Assembly: GCA_964017045.1 (NCBI GenBank)
Contig: OZ024804.1
Span: 22,572,537 to 22,636,536 of the forward strand
Direction: 5' to 3'
DNA from: Omphiscola glabra
Taxonomy: Eukaryota > Mollusca > Gastropoda > Lymnaeidae
DNA: 64,000 nt
The notes beneath the pieces were generated by a model. That model was given only the letters and a program-made list of their open reading frames with translations. It made no database searches and was not told the DNA's origin. The translations under genes were made by a program, and so were the position numbers. Of this stretch, positions 46,716 to 60,400 are shown piece by piece; position 1 is the stretch's first letter; every line of letters begins with the position of its first letter.

Positions 46716-47717
46716 TTTAAACATAAATTGAGAATGGGTCAACCAAACAAAACAAAAATACTTCAAGGAAAAAAAAAACAATGCTGAAAGACTCATTTTA
46801 ATGTGTTTATTTCCAAGCAAGGATTTCACAAACTTTAATCCACTCATTGCTAATCCTAATCCTATCTATAAAAAGTACTTCATGATCTTATAAATCTCAC
46901 TGTGTAAATGTTATAGTTATGGCCAATATTGAAAAAAAAAATATCCCTTGGTGAACATAGATGATTTTGGATTAGGCACATAAATCATACTCAAACTTCC
47001 AACATTATTTTAACATGATTTTAACATAATTCAAAGGATGTAAACAGGGATGAAGTGGATGGCCTTCGATCATAAATAATTGAAAAAAAAAAAAAAAACT
47101 TTTAAAAAGTTGAGAAATAGCCAAAAACTAGATTCTAAAGTCAATTGACAAATATGATATCAACATGAAAATTTTTTGTTCATGTCATAATGTATTATGA
47201 AATATTTGATTGTAAATTTATGGCATCTACCTCAGCGTATAAACTATATATTAATAAACTATATGTTTACTACTAAAAATTGGAGATTATTGAACACAGA
47301 ATGTTAAAGTAAATATGCTATTAGGCAAATTTAACAACATTCTCCTTTGTCCTGATCATAAAATTATCAGATTGGATTAGCATGATTCTGTTATCCCAAA
47401 ATTTTCTATTTTACTCAATCTTTACACATTTCGTTAAATCAGTTCATAACTGAACACAAACAAAAAGATAAAAATTTTAAAATTTTCTATCTGACATGCA
47501 ATCTGCTACACCTTGTTGTCATTACGGTCAATAAAATATATATATTGTTCATTTCCAATTATTAGTAACAAAGAGCAGGAATTTAAAAAAAAAATCTAAA
47601 TTATTAAAGAAAACCAAATTGCTTAATTTATAAAGCCAAAAACATTATTTCAGATAGTAATTTAAAAACTTGTGCGTGATAGTAAGAGAAAATAAGGATT
47701 GAATCAAACAAGGGATT
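46716..47717. other. AT-rich gene-free interval
   Basis: Marks the change to AT-rich, minisatellite-poor DNA. A runs near 46930 and 47083. No gene. Confidence 0.55.
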
Positions 47718-47959
47718 AAAACATTAATAGACATGACAAAAGTGACTTGACCAAAGCATTCACAGACATGACAATAATGACTTGATTAAAACATTGACAG
47801 ACATGACAACAATGACTTGATTAAAACATTGATAGACATGACAACAATGACTTGATTAAAACATTCACAGACATGACAATAATGACTTGATTAAAACATT
47901 CTCAGACATGACAAAAATGACTTGATTAAAACATTCTCAGACATGACAAAAATGACTTA
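47718..47959 (+). repeat. 35-bp tandem repeat, about 7 copies
   Basis: Unit AAAACATTGACAGACATGAC plus AACAATGACTTGATT. ATTCACAG/ATTCTCAG/ATTGATAG variants. Confidence 0.95.
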
Positions 47960-48229
47960 GTTCCATGCCGGAAACAAAGAGCAACACAAAACTTCTAAAT
48001 TTAAATGCAAAATATCTGTCTAGACATTAACTGAAACTAGGAGGAAAAAAAAAACTGGCCGAAAACTGGAAAGAAAAAAAAAAAATATGTGACTGACGCA
48101 TTTGACTACTCAAAAACAACAGGAACTTCCAGACACGCTGACCTCTGTTCTCACCTAACACCGTCAGCTCCCTTCAATGGTCAAGTTCATTTATTATGCA
48201 TAAACTCACATCCGACAATAGATGTAATA

Positions 48230-48385
48230 CAGACCTGTTTACCCTCAAAATCTTAAAATCTTACAATTTCATCGCAAAATCGTTCAATACATTATCTTAA
48301 TAGGAAAAAAACCACTCAGTGTATATAATGTATACACATCAAAATCGTACATTGTATGCCAAAATCGTAAGAGTAAACAGGTCTG
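48230..48385. mobile_element. Small TIR element (156 bp), hAT-like
   Basis: Ends CAGACCTGTTTAC...CTTA and, inverted, CAGACCTGTTTACTCTTACG. GTAATA lies directly outside both ends. AAAATCTTA/AAAATCGTA words recur inside. Superfamily uncertain, as a 6-bp duplication does not match the 8-bp hAT norm. Confidence 0.65.
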
Positions 48386-48546
48386 GTAATATAAGTATGA
48401 TAAGAGATTACGAGCCTCTAATTGGCCAATACAAGTTACAACACTAATTCTGTTGGTTCACACTAAAACGATGTGCCCAATCAGAAGGAAGCTAATGATT
48501 ATGGTATGTTAATTATTTACACCAACAATGTTAAAAATTGTTGGTC

Positions 48547-48666
48547 TGTACACATTATTGCAAGTGAATCATGGCGACTAATGTAGAAAGTTGTACAAAA
48601 TACATTTGTACACATTATTGCAAGTGAATCATGGCGACCAATGTACAAAGTTGTACAAAATATATT
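48547..48666 (+). repeat. 60-bp direct duplication
   Basis: Two copies beginning TGTACACATTATTGCAAGTG, differing at only a few sites. Confidence 0.95.
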
Positions 48667-51600
48667 TTCAGCAAACACAGCAAAATAATCACTGGTGTCA
48701 CGTCAAAAAAATATATACAATAATAAAACAATTTAAAAAAAAAAGTTCATCAAATTCAGTAGTTAAAAGCATTGGGTAAATCTGACACAAAATATTAATC
48801 TTGCAAACGATCATTTCAATTTAGGGATAAACAAAACAGATGGTCCATTAAGGGGGGAAAACAAAGATGTCTTTTTTATTAACTTGGAAAATAGGTGTTG
48901 ATTGGAAGCTATTGCTTAGGTAAACATGGTACATCAATTGAGTGAACTACCAATGATCAGTTCAAGTTTTAGATTAGTTGAAAATGACTGCCGTAACATA
49001 TCCGTTCTAAAGCCTGTTAGTTCACAACTCAACCCTTCCGCTTTTTTTGGACCGGAAAAGCCTGAAAAGTGTATCACCAGCTCATAAGCTGACCCTATAA
49101 AATAATATTCCGGTGAAAGCATGCAGCACTAAAATATATTTCGGATGATATTATGCTGGTGCTAAAAACAAACCAGTGTATATATTTCTTTTGAGCTTCA
49201 CAGAAAAAAGTTTTGGCCCACATGGTTAAAAAGGTTGGACAGCACTGGCTAAGCCGGTTATTTGTACAGAGGACAATCTCACTTGTGTTAACTTATCCTG
49301 TCATTTGTATAGAGGATAATGACACTTAGTTTAGAATAAAATGTCATATGATCTGTATAATTTTGTTCAAGAGCTGAATCCTAAACACATTTGCTGTTGT
49401 TCTGTAAAAGAAATTCCACCATGAAAAAAAGATCAATGCAAACAGCATTTTAAAGCAGTTATCAACATCAAATCAAAGAATCAATCAACAGCATATTATG
49501 ATAATTAATTCACTAGGCAACAGCAGCTCTATACATCTGAATATAATGCTGTATGATAACAAACATGAGGTCTACCTGCATCATTCTTATAGACAAAAAC
49601 ATGACAGATTTATATGATGTGCAACTTGAACTGACAAGATAATGAAAGCAATGGCATTGCTGATGGAGGAGAATATCTAAAACAAGTTCGTGTCACTTAG
49701 CTTCAGTTGTTTATAGCTTCACATGGTAACCATTTTACAAGGACACAACGTTTTAAAAATGTTTTGTCAATATTATTTATTTTTTCACTTAATATGAAAT
49801 GTGTTTAAATGTTTGTTCTGTCATATGTAGAAATTGAATGTTGCAGAAAAAAATTGTATGCCATAATATATTTGAACATAAAATTAAAACATTTGTCAAG
49901 AGAAAGGTACAGAACAACAAAACAATTGGTTTGCTTGTTAATTTGAAATAAAAGAGTTTACAAATGACAGGAGACAGTTTTAGGTCAGTGGTGCATTGCA
50001 AAAATTAAATTTCTATTCGTTTAATTGTTCTGTGAGATTAACTTTAATCATTGTATCCTACTTTTATGAGTTGCATTACAGGGATACTATCCTTACAGGT
50101 TTTACATTTTTGGTTGTGTTGTGTGTTTTCTTGTGATAGTTTTAACAGTTTAAAGTACAATAAAAGATATAAAACAAGAATTAAGAACAAATAAAATGAA
50201 GATGTGTGTTTAAAACATGGTAAATACAAAACTGCATTGATGAAACTGTAGCTTCATTCATTTATTTCCATAGCACAGAGGATAATGCTCAACCCGTTGA
50301 AGTGACATAATAAAAATGAACTGTAGAATCCTGGGTGTATTGTGCACAATGTTTGTAGGTCTACACTTAATGCTGCCAAAAATGAAGGCCTCGACCCACG
50401 CACAAATAATTTTTTTATTTTTCAAACGTTAAAAGAGGCAGACAAAAATTTTTTTTTTAATGTAAATAATGTTACAGTATGTAACAGTGAAAATAATATC
50501 TGATTATTGTACAGGTCAACTTCAATTTTTTTTGTCAAAACTTGGTTGGTTTCTTAAACATGTGTGCACATCAGACACAAGATTTTACTGTATTTCCTCT
50601 ATAACATTGTAAAAAGTAAAAGTGTTGAGGGAATAATGTTTTATGTTTTGAGCATCATAAACAGGACTTTTAAAAAAAAAAAAAATTTTTTTTAAAATGT
50701 AAAAACAATTCATTAAAAAAAAATTCTTATTAAATCAGTAAAAAAAGAGATCTTGGAAGAACATTTTTTTAGGACAGTAAAAGTTTCATTTAAACATTAT
50801 CTGAATACAGAAAACTATTTACTTATTTAAAAAAAATTAAAATCTCCACCAAATAGAAAATGAGAGATTGTGAGATTACGATAAAATAGGTAAAGAAAAA
50901 AAAAGGTCACTACAAGGAATTGGTTTCTGATAAAATTAAACTTATATTGCTTTTTTTTTAAAATACAACATATTGTGTAGGAATGGGTCTGTAGAGCAAA
51001 TAATACATTTTAATTGTACCAATGTTTTAATTACCGGTATACTGAAGTTTCAATTGTATTTTAGAGCAGTTTTAATTTATTTTTTTTAAAAAATATCCAC
51101 ATTTTGAATACAGGAATTAATTCTGAAGAGGTCATTGTTTGAAAAGTTGAGCAAATATTTTGTTCCATAAAGCTGTCATTTGCATAAAAATATTTGGCTG
51201 GGAACACAGTAACAATCTCACACAAAACTGTGATGGACATGCTCCTATCTGAATACTTGGATTTGGAAAATATGCTTCCCTTTAGGACATCCTTTAGGAC
51301 ATCTTTTAGGGGAGGTAGTAAAGAAAAAGCTTTGGAAACAAATTAAATTAATTTTTTTAATAAATCTATGGTTGATAAGTCTTTGTACCGGGTTGGCATG
51401 CCAATATTTTGAAAAGTCTATTTATAAGGCTGGCTTCTTTTGGTAACTTACAGTATCAATTCAAAAAAATGGAAGGTGTTAAGCTCGAATTACTTCTATT
51501 TGTGCAATTAAAAAAATAAAAGTGAATTTGTCACAATCTTTCAAAGTAAATTATAAAGTGTTTTCTAACTTTTATTTACCAACAGAATGAGAATCTAGCT

Positions 51601-52179
51601 TGGGACAACAATTTACTAATTAAACTCTGTATTTATGACCGCAAGCTTTAAATGTTTAGTATCTATGTCTTCTATTAAAGAGAAGGGCTCGCTTGAGTTA
51701 GATAACTCTTTTAAATATAACATTATTGGAAGTAAAAAATATTTTACAAAAAGTTTATAGTTGCTGCGTTTAAAAACTTGAAATTGATCTCTAGTTCAAA
51801 AATGATTTAAAAGGTAGAAAAATGTGTTCACTGGCAGTTAACTACATATCAGATGTTAGTATTTCAGCAGGTTTACAGTAAATTAATTATTCATAAAATG
51901 TTTTTATGAGTTTTGTTCATAAAATAGTATCACCGAATGACATGACATGACTGTAGACACTTCATACAACACACCATAATAAATTGTTGAATAAACAGTT
52001 CCAGGTCCATGCCATGTCACAAACTGGTGACGGATGAGAAAAAAAAAGGTACTCGACAAGAGATCTTGGGAGATGTGGAGAATAAGACTGACATCACACA
52101 TCAGCGTTACATACTGACATCACACATCAGTTTTGCATAAGATTGCCATCACACATTAGTGTTACAGAACATTGTCATC
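48667..52179. other. Long AT-rich gene-free interval
   Basis: Many A and T homopolymers. At 49205-49245 the minus strand reads CAGTGCTGTCCAACCTTTTT, like a hAT terminus, but no partner end was found. A loose 33-bp repeat with ACATCACACATCAG words sits at 52085-52170. No coding exon could be supported. Confidence 0.5.
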
Positions 52180-52554
52180 ACAGGGACAAGAACAGGATGG
52201 TATGACACAGAATGCAGAGAACTTATAGAAGAAAGTAACAAGGCTCGGCTGATGATGATGCAAAGGGAGACAAGAAGGAAGCCACAAATATTTAATTAAA
52301 CAAGAAGTGTGGCTTCCAATTTTTTTTAGAAAGAAAATAACATGATTGGGAAAAGTAAACAAAAAATTGTAGATTTAGAAGAGTTCGCAAAAGAAAGAGA
52401 TGTGAGTGGAATGTATCTAAGGATAAATCAGGAAAAGACAGGGATTCAAGCAAAATCACCCATGTGTGAAAGTATAGATGGAGAACTGATCACATAGAGC
52501 AGTTTGATTCTAGAGTGATGGGCACAACACTTTGAAGGGATGCTAAATGGCTCA

Positions 52555-52720
52555 CACTGGTCAGCCAACCAACTCTGAATGACCGGACCCACAGGTCAGC
52601 CAACCAACTTTGAATGACCGGACCCACTGATCAGCCAACAAACTCTGAATGACCAGACCCACTGGTCAGCCAATCAACTCTGAATGACCGGACCCACTGG
52701 TCAGCCAACAAACTCTGAAA
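52555..52720 (+). repeat. 35-bp tandem expansion inside the LINE, 5 copies
   Basis: Unit TCAGCCAACCAACTCTGAAT plus GACCGGACCCACTGG, between the EHFEGMLNGS-like and DVISTMKNN-like segments. 35 bp shifts frame with each copy, so it post-dates loss of function. Confidence 0.95.
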
Positions 52721-53987
52721 GAAACAAAAGATGTGATTTCTACCATGAAAAATAATAAATTCCCGGAAATAGACCTATTATTGCAGAAATTATAAAACTA
52801 GGTGGCGACAAACTGCATAGGCAAATACATGACCTCAAATCCAGATTCTGGCAGGAGGAAGAAATACATATAGAATGGGACACTGCGATCATTATCCTAA
52901 TTTACAAGAAAGGATCTAAGTTGGTTTGCTCAAAATATAGAGGAATCTTCTACTTTATATATCTTAATCTTACAAAATCTTCAATAAACTAATAGCAAAA
53001 AAAACTAGAAAGGTTGGTGAACTGATCATAGGGGACTGTCAAAGTGGATTCTGACAGAGCAGATCAACCACAGCTCAACCACAGATCATATATTTACAAT
53101 CAGATTTCTCTTGACAGTATCAGATGAAAGAGCTCCCAGTTAATCAGGGTCCTCAGACAAGGAGACTCACTATCAGGTGTCCTGTTCAGCATCACTACAC
53201 AACGAGCACCACCTAGGGAACCATCACAGCCCACTTACAGAACCACAACGATCAGGATCCTTACATAGCCAACCATTGCATTACCTGGCATATGCTGATG
53301 ACATAGCTCTACTGGGCAGAAACAGCAATGATAAAATTAAAGCATTCAAGGAACTTGAAAATGCCTCATATAAAGCTGGTCTTGAGGTAAATGAAGCGAA
53401 GACAAAGTAAATGGTAATGTCACAAAACACATGTATTGGTGACAACATCAAAAAAGGCCACCACACCTTTGAGAAAGTGGCTACTCTCAATTATCTAGGA
53501 GCTACTATAAATGAGCACAATGAAATAATGATAGGGGTGAAAGAAAGGATAACAGCAAGCAATCGTTCCTATTTCAGCTTACAAAAGCTACTAGGAAACA
53601 AAAACTTCTCAAGGAGAATAAAGAGGCCATATGCTATCATTAGAACAGTTATAATTTAACCAAGTGAGACTTGGTCTCTCACCAAAAAAAGCAGAGAGCC
53701 TGCTCTACATATGGGAGATGAAATTCCTCAGGAAAATATATGGTCCAGTGTTAGACAATGACTAGAGAATTTGTACAAACCAAGATATATATTAATTGTT
53801 CAAAGACCCACTCAACAGGACAACCGAGAAGATGGCGGATGGTATAGCAGCAAAAGTTATCTACAGTCAGAAACCTGGGGGCAGATGGCTCACCGGTCAA
53901 ACTGAGACGGAGACGGACTTATGATTTATAGAAGGACTTACATCAGCTGGGGGGTCTGCACACTGAAGTGGAAAGCAGCAGGTCGAT

Positions 53988-54196
53988 CTGAATGGAAGGA
54001 TGTCGATGAGCAGGCCAGGGCCCAACATGGGCTGTAGGGCCATTGATGATAATGTCTGAATGGAAGGATGTGGAGGAGCAGGCCAGGGTCCTACATGGGC
54101 TGTAGTGCCACTGGTGATGATGTCCAAACGGAAGGATGTGGTGGAGCAGGCCAGAGCCCTACATGGTGCACTGATGTGCCACTGATGATGATAATG
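53988..54196 (+). repeat. ~70-bp repeat of the LINE 3' end, 3 copies
   Basis: Each copy has GAATGGAAGGATGTGGAGG, GAGCAGGCCAGGGTCC and a GATGATGATAATG-like tail, i.e. the last coding residues plus tail of the element repeated head to tail. Confidence 0.93.
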
Positions 54197-54452
54197 ATGC
54201 TACAAAACACTGACATTACACATCAATGTTACGTAAAGTCAACTACTTATAGATCTAATAGCAGTTCTATAGATGTTCTATGGCAGTTATTGACGTTTAA
54301 GTACACAATATTACACATAAGTGTTACATAAAGTCAGGTCTTTTATTGCTCACAAATGTAATATCAACATTAGTTTTGATTAATCGGAGAGGGGGAGAGA
54401 GGTAAAATTCAGCCATATAAGACTAAAATTCAGGAGAATCCTAGACAAAGGA

Positions 54453-54570
54453 GATAGAGATAAACTTAGCCACTATAACTTTAAGAGTGGATAGAGATAA
54501 ACTTAGCCACTATAACTTTAAGAGTGGATAGAGATAAACTTAGCCACTATAACTTTAAGAGTCGATAGAG
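54453..54570 (+). repeat. 37-bp tandem repeat, 3 copies
   Basis: Unit GATAGAGATAAACTTAGCCA plus CTATAACTTTAAGAGTG. Confidence 0.96.
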
Positions 54571-54990
54571 AGATGCTGCACTAAGGATACCTGTTATATA
54601 CCCAAGTGTGAAAGTTGCTAGGATACCAGTCTATAAACTAAAGAGTAGTGGAGACATTATGGTTTCTGTTGAATAAGACCATGTGACATATTAGACCATG
54701 TGACATAGGATAGGGGACAAGAACTGATCCAAATTGTCAAATGTCATATGTAACCAAATGTGACACATAGTCAGTGAGGGTATATAAAATCGTACCGTAA
54801 AGAACATTGTCACAAGGGATGTTTTAATCTAACTTGATCTGAAGACGAAGTTTAAAAGAGTATAAAACACATACCAGTACTCCACTAAGAGCTAAAAAAA
54901 AACAAATACAACTTAATCAACTCAACTCTAGCAAGAATAACAAACTTAGACCCAAAATAAGACCTTCATGGTCATTCATATGGTCTATGC
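54571..54990. other. Gene-free interval
   Basis: Two ACCATGTGACATA words near 54690. Nothing else. Confidence 0.5.
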
Positions 54991-55238
54991 CCAGCACTCA
55001 GGTCTATGTCCAGCACACAGGTCTACATCCAGCACACAGGTCTACGTCCAGCACACAGATCTACGTCCAGCACACAGGTCTACGTCCAGCACACAGGTCT
55101 ACGTCCAGCACACAGGTCTACGTCCAGCACACAGGTCTACATCTAGCACACAGGTCTACGTCCAGCACACAGGTCTACGTCTAGCACACAGGTCTACGTC
55201 CAGCACACAGGTCTATGTCCAGCACACAGGGTCTGTGC
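54991..55238 (+). repeat. 19-bp minisatellite, 13 copies
   Basis: Unit CACAGGTCTACGTCCAGCA with TATGTCC/TACATCC/TACGTCT variants. Confidence 0.97.
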
Positions 55239-55717
55239 TTGTGTTCAGAGAGTAAACTGATACAAGAGTATCCGTCTACAAACTGACCCACGTCACTTTA
55301 TGTACATATCCAAGTGTTGACAAATGACTGACCAATTGCCAGTATTAGGGGGAGGGATTTTGTTAAACCCCACACCACATTTGAGAAGCTCTCAGCCATA
55401 AAATTCAGCCCAGTCACATTTTTACACAAATGAAAATAACTTGTCAAGTAAAAAGCAGTCAACATTAAACTTTAAGTCATTTTAAACTGCCACAGACTGA
55501 CGCTTAAATCACTTGGAAAAAAAATAACTCTTCCCTTCATTGCTGTACAGTTTTCTTGACTGAGGATCAACATGACCTATTGCAGAGGATCCTGGCCTCA
55601 TTACTGTGAGCGCATTATCATGGCTGTCGATGACTGGACTGTAACTATTTATGCTGTAGCTTATTACTCGGATAAATAAAAAGAGCTTTAAGAAAATACA
55701 TTCACAAAAAAAAAGTC
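55239..55717. other. Gene-free interval
   Basis: AT-rich, nothing recognised. Confidence 0.5.
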
Positions 55718-55960
55718 AAGTCATTTTGAAAATGTCAACGCACACAAAATGTCAAGTCATTTTGAAAATGTCAACGCACACAAAATGTCAAGTCATTTTG
55801 AAAATGTCAACGCACACAAAATGTCAAGTCATTTTGAAAATGTCAACGCACACAAAATGTCAAGTCATTTTGAAAATGTCAACGCACACAAAATGTCAAG
55901 TCATTTTGAAAATGTCAACGCACACAAAATGTCAAGTCATATCGCAAATGTCAAAGCACA
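55718..55960 (+). repeat. 36-bp minisatellite, 6.7 copies
   Basis: Unit AAGTCATTTTGAAAATGTCA plus ACGCACACAAAATGTC. Six copies are identical and the last has decayed. Confidence 0.97.
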
Positions 55961-56349
55961 ATCAATTATTAATCTATATATTTAATTATATAAATGCATT
56001 TTCTTCTAAATTGTAATGTATCAAAATTGTAATATTACAGCCCATAATAACATGAGCTGAATGAATAATGTTCTTATCAAATGGCAGAATATATGTACAT
56101 ATCAATGACTGAATATATGTACATATCAATGACAGGGGATTTTTTTATAACAGTTAACTTGTTAAAATAACCCATAAAAGAAAATTTACTTTTTTCTTTT
56201 TTTTCCTCTAAAGTTGCAGAGTAAAACAAATTTCTCTGGCCATCAGTAAGTGAGAATAAATTGATGAAAGATATTATCCCTAAAACAATTATTGGCTGAC
56301 AATAAGGATTAAATAACTACAGTTAAGAAACGGTTTTGTACCCATCCTT

Positions 56350-57146
56350 TTTATTATCTGAGTAAATAAAACTCACAAAAACCTACGAGTTAGCTGCACT
56401 TATGTTCAGCCTCTTAAGCTGTCATCATTTTAATGCTATAATATGGTCATCTAATTTTGTTTTCACTGTCACTCAGTCATTCACCATAAGAAATTACTAA
56501 CATTGAAACACAAAAATCTGAGTTTTGATTTGTAAAAGTTTCAGACATTTCTTTTTACAGCAGTACAACCTTTACAATAATGCCATTATCATTTTGTTGG
56601 TTAAAAAAAATAAAATCAGACTATTTAAAAATTACATACTTTTTTTTTTTACAAAGCAGCTACTTCAGTAAATTTAAAAACCTACCTTGAGAATTCTTTT
56701 GAGTGTAAAATAGCAAACAAATATACAAAAAAAAAACAACAAAAAAAAAAAAAAAAAAAAAAAAAATCCAATAAAACGAAATATTAATTCTTGGCTGAAA
56801 GACAAAAGCCAATAGTAAAACTTCATCAGCATAATACTAGGTCAAGAGAGCACAAAACTCACTTCAATACTGTACAGCAATTTGATGGGACTAAAAGTCA
56901 CAGCAGTTTAGTATTATGCCAAGAGTTAAATTGTGAAAAATTTAAATTGAAAAGGTGCTCTCATCAACTTTTAAGATCATTTTTTTTTAAAAAGCTGGGC
57001 ACAATGGCGCCGTAGCTGTTAACCTCATTTTCAGATCTTGGGTTTGTAAGTTAAACTGTGCAGAAGCTATTCAAAAGTGTTTAAAAAATGTAAACATTCA
57101 ACTCATCAACACGCCGGGTCAATCACAAGAAAAGAAATTGTTTGCC
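56350..57146 (-). other. Probable 3' UTR of the SOCS-box gene
   Basis: This is the AT-rich stretch after the TAA. Reading the minus strand, AATAAA occurs at 56355-56350, about 800 nt past the stop. A long A-run on the plus strand (about 56726-56766) is a T-run in the transcript. The true polyadenylation site is unknown. Confidence 0.3.
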
Positions 57147-57413
57147 TTAGGCTGGATGCTCACTGAGAAATTTCTGCACTGTGCTGGGAAGGGGCAGTTT
57201 TGAAATGTCCCTTGGGGTGACTAGGTGCAGGATGGCTCTACGACATAAGTCTTGGAGGGATCTCAGCTCAGTGGGCAGTTTGTAGATGAAGACTTTCCGG
57301 CCATAGTTATGTTGTTTGATGACAGCAAAGCATGATTCACTGAGTGAGAACCTTGGGAACACCTGGACATTGATGAGCTCGGACACCGGCCAGTATGTAC
57401 CTCTTATGTCCAC
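57147..57413 (-). CDS. SOCS-box gene exon 7 (terminal, residues 325-412)
   Basis: Acceptor ACACCAG, phase 0, TAA stop at 57149-57147. A last strand pair (FAVIKQHNYGRKVFIYKLP) leads straight into the SOCS box: SLQDLCRRAI, then ISKLPLPSTVQKFL, ending HPA. The spacing between BC box and LPLP (about 11 residues) matches the SOCS-box family. Confidence 0.92.
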   Translation of the reverse strand: MDIRGTYWPVSELINVQVFPRFSLSESCFAVIKQHNYGRKVFIYKLPTELRSLQDLCRRAILHLVTPRDISKLPLPSTVQKFLSEHPA

Positions 57414-60400
57414 CTGGTGTGGGGAGAGGCAGGACAGGTCATTTAAATCAAAGCGTTATTAAATTTTATTGAATTTTAATTTTCCATATGTGAAAAGGGA
57501 AGTTTTGATTCAAAAGTATTTACCAACAAACATCTGCCCAGGAGCAAGGATGGGGAAAATATATGTTTTATTAGAATATGAATTATGATTACAATGAATA
57601 TCTTGTAGTGAGCCTCAGCTGTTGTTCAATTGCTACAAGTTTATTTATATCAAGGAAGATAATAATGGTGAATGACTGCCCCCAAGATTAAAAGGAAAAA
57701 AATAAGAATATACATTTTTAGAAACTAATCTGGGTCATTGGATGCTTCATGTTGTCTTCAACACAGAAAAGATAGAGCAATATAATTATTGGGTTTTCCC
57801 CAAACTCCACCCTCTCAATATAATTGGGTTTTCCCCAAACTCCACCCTCTCAATATAATTGGGTTTTCGCCAAACTCCACCCACTCTCTTTATAGTCCCC
57901 TTGAACACTCAATGCTTACATACTTGGCATATTCAATAATTATGGTGGTTCTGTACAATCACTTTTGACTTTTTAAAAACATTTTAAGCAAAGACTGTGA
58001 CACACCACAAAGAGTTACAAAAAAATACTGTATATATAGTGGAAATGAGTAAATAGTCCTGTACACCTTTCCAGGAACTGCAAAAAACTTACATGCATTA
58101 TTTCTGAGAAATCTGGGTAGTGGAGGATGAGAATATGGTTATAGCAATAGCCATTAGCTGGAAATGTGTACCTCACAGCCAGGTAGTCTCCAGTGGGACT
58201 TGACCTGATCAATACAAATAAATAAATGAAAGGTTCTGATCGATGAGATCTCATTACAATAATGTCCCTTTGATATGCATAATGTACCGATGTGAAATTT
58301 TTATGGGATTGCGTTTCAACTATTAGAATATTAAACCAATAACTTAAATTCTTCAATAAATTTTAAAATATTTATTTGATACTATAAATAACCCACCATA
58401 AAATGGTGGAGGCAATGCGTGAATTTTTGATCTGCTAAAGTTATTTAACAAAACTTGCATTCAAGTAATGCAATTTATAAGAATCCCAATTAGTGCTACC
58501 TTCTGGGGAAATTTATTTTTACAGCCATACATACAAGCCCGTACCCAGAGAATTATTATTTGACATAATTATTTCATAAGCATTAAATTTACAGAAAATT
58601 TATGTTGATAAATTTGAAAGAAGATCTGGATAGATAAAACCGCTGAAATGGTATTAAATCCATAACTTTAAAATATAATCATTTTAAAGTAAAAATATGA
58701 ACAATTTTATAGGACAAAAAAAAAATCACAAGATTTAGGAACTTAGAGCAAGCTTGAAGCATGATATACATGCTTACCTAAATACATGCTTAACTAAGTA
58801 CATGCTTATTTAATACAGGCTTATCTAAATATATTCTTATATACAAAGATGCTAATCTAAATACATCCTTACTAAATAAATGCTAAACTAAATAGATACT
58901 TATCTAAATTGGGCAAAACTGCCTGATTTAGTCAATTACAAACCTGATTTGCTGGATCGTTGCATCAGAGATTGGCAGAATGTACTGAGATGTCACTGAC
59001 CAGTCACTAGTTTTATAAATCTAGAAAAAAAAAATGTGTAAAGATGTAAACACATTTAAAAGTGGGCTGACTCTATTATTTCCCCTGAATGGCACAGCTC
59101 TAATCAGTCATACTGTGACTTTAACTTCATGTACGGCAGAGTGCACAGCAATAAACATATTAAGGTGACCATAAGTTCATGTACGGCAGAGTACACATCA
59201 ATAATAAAAGAATCTTCATAAATAAATGAGGGTGAAATTATCTTCACTGCTTTATAGCCCTGAATAAGACACACAAAAAAAAAACAACAGAGCAGCTAAA
59301 TGCACCACATTGATTATTTTATCTTTCTTTACTGCTACTGATCACAAAAATACCTGTTTATTTTCACTTCACTTTATTCAATGTTATTAAAAAATAAGTT
59401 ATTAGAGATTGATTGGAAATTTAAATAATTAAAAAAAAAAAACATAACACATAAGCTTCACTATTATCATTTAGGATAATTTGTAAATAATTTCCCAGCA
59501 AACTAACCTTGATGCTTCTGTTTCCAGCAGCAATAATGTGTTCATCTCCCAACTGTTTGTTGTATGTGAAGCTGTGGTGTGGAAGCAACACCGCCATCTT
59601 GCTGATGGTGACTGGTGGCATGGAAGTATAGCTTTTTATGACCTGCAGAAGAGACGAAGAGGTCGTGAAATACCAACCAAATACCCTCTGATCAGGTGCT
59701 TCATCTACAAAAGACCATACGAAAAGTTTTTAAATTATATGTGCTCAAAAAGGCATAATTTATATTATATTATGAACTGAATTAAATTTGTATGGAAAAG
59801 TATAAATTTGTATGGGTAAGTAATGTTAAATGATTTCCAGCTCCAATCATTTATAAACATACTGTCAGATACCAACAAAACATACCAACAAATTAAACTA
59901 GAAAATGTCAATAGTGTACAAATAAAATAGTTCGGAACACAATGCACTCTGGGACAAGTAACAGGGAAACTTATTAAGGCAAAAGCATTTGTAAATGGAC
60001 ATAAACATCCTATGGGTAAGTCAATTAAAATACAACAGTAATTAGGAGAGGGCAAAGGTGAAATGAGTCTGCAAGTACACGTACCAGACCGTGAACAGTT
60101 TTTACATGTAAACCACTCTAATCAATTTCACCTGAATATGGTAATTGATATTAGCTTGAAACTGATAGCGCACATCTGGCCGTAAAACAACATGGGTGGA
60201 GCTGGGGGAAATGTACACCTCATACCACCTCCGCAGGCTGTTGTACAGGATGAACTGACCACAGCATTTTTGCTGCTCCAGGTTGATTATAAAAAATTTT
60301 GTGAAAGGGGGGTGCCGATCAGAGTTGAGCTGAAAAGTAGGTCAAGATTTACATATATTATGTGACCCATATATAACTACTTTGGTTCAGAAAAGTACTA

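Larger units (their letters stand above)
52180..54196 (+). pseudogene. Non-LTR retrotransposon remnant, near-complete RT half
   Basis: Plus-strand pieces in order: GWYDTECRELIEESNKAR; KERDVSGMYLRIN; SPMCESIDGELIT; WAQHFEGMLNGS; DVISTMKNNKFPGID; IGDCQSGF; the catalytic YADD with LAYADDIALLGRN (53278 on); GLEVNEAKTK; ATLNYLGATINEHNEIMIG; SETWSLTKK (about 53666-53692); FLRKIYGPVLDND; EWKDVDEQARAQHG. This is the order of RTE/Jockey-like elements from the pre-RT linker to the C-terminus. It is broken by stops (52316, 53408, 53657) and several frameshifts. The endonuclease domain is not seen. Confidence 0.9.

Noticed and set aside
49205..49245. hAT terminus (minus strand CAGTGCTGTCCAACC)
   Set aside because: Only one end is convincing, with no partner or target duplication within 400 bp.
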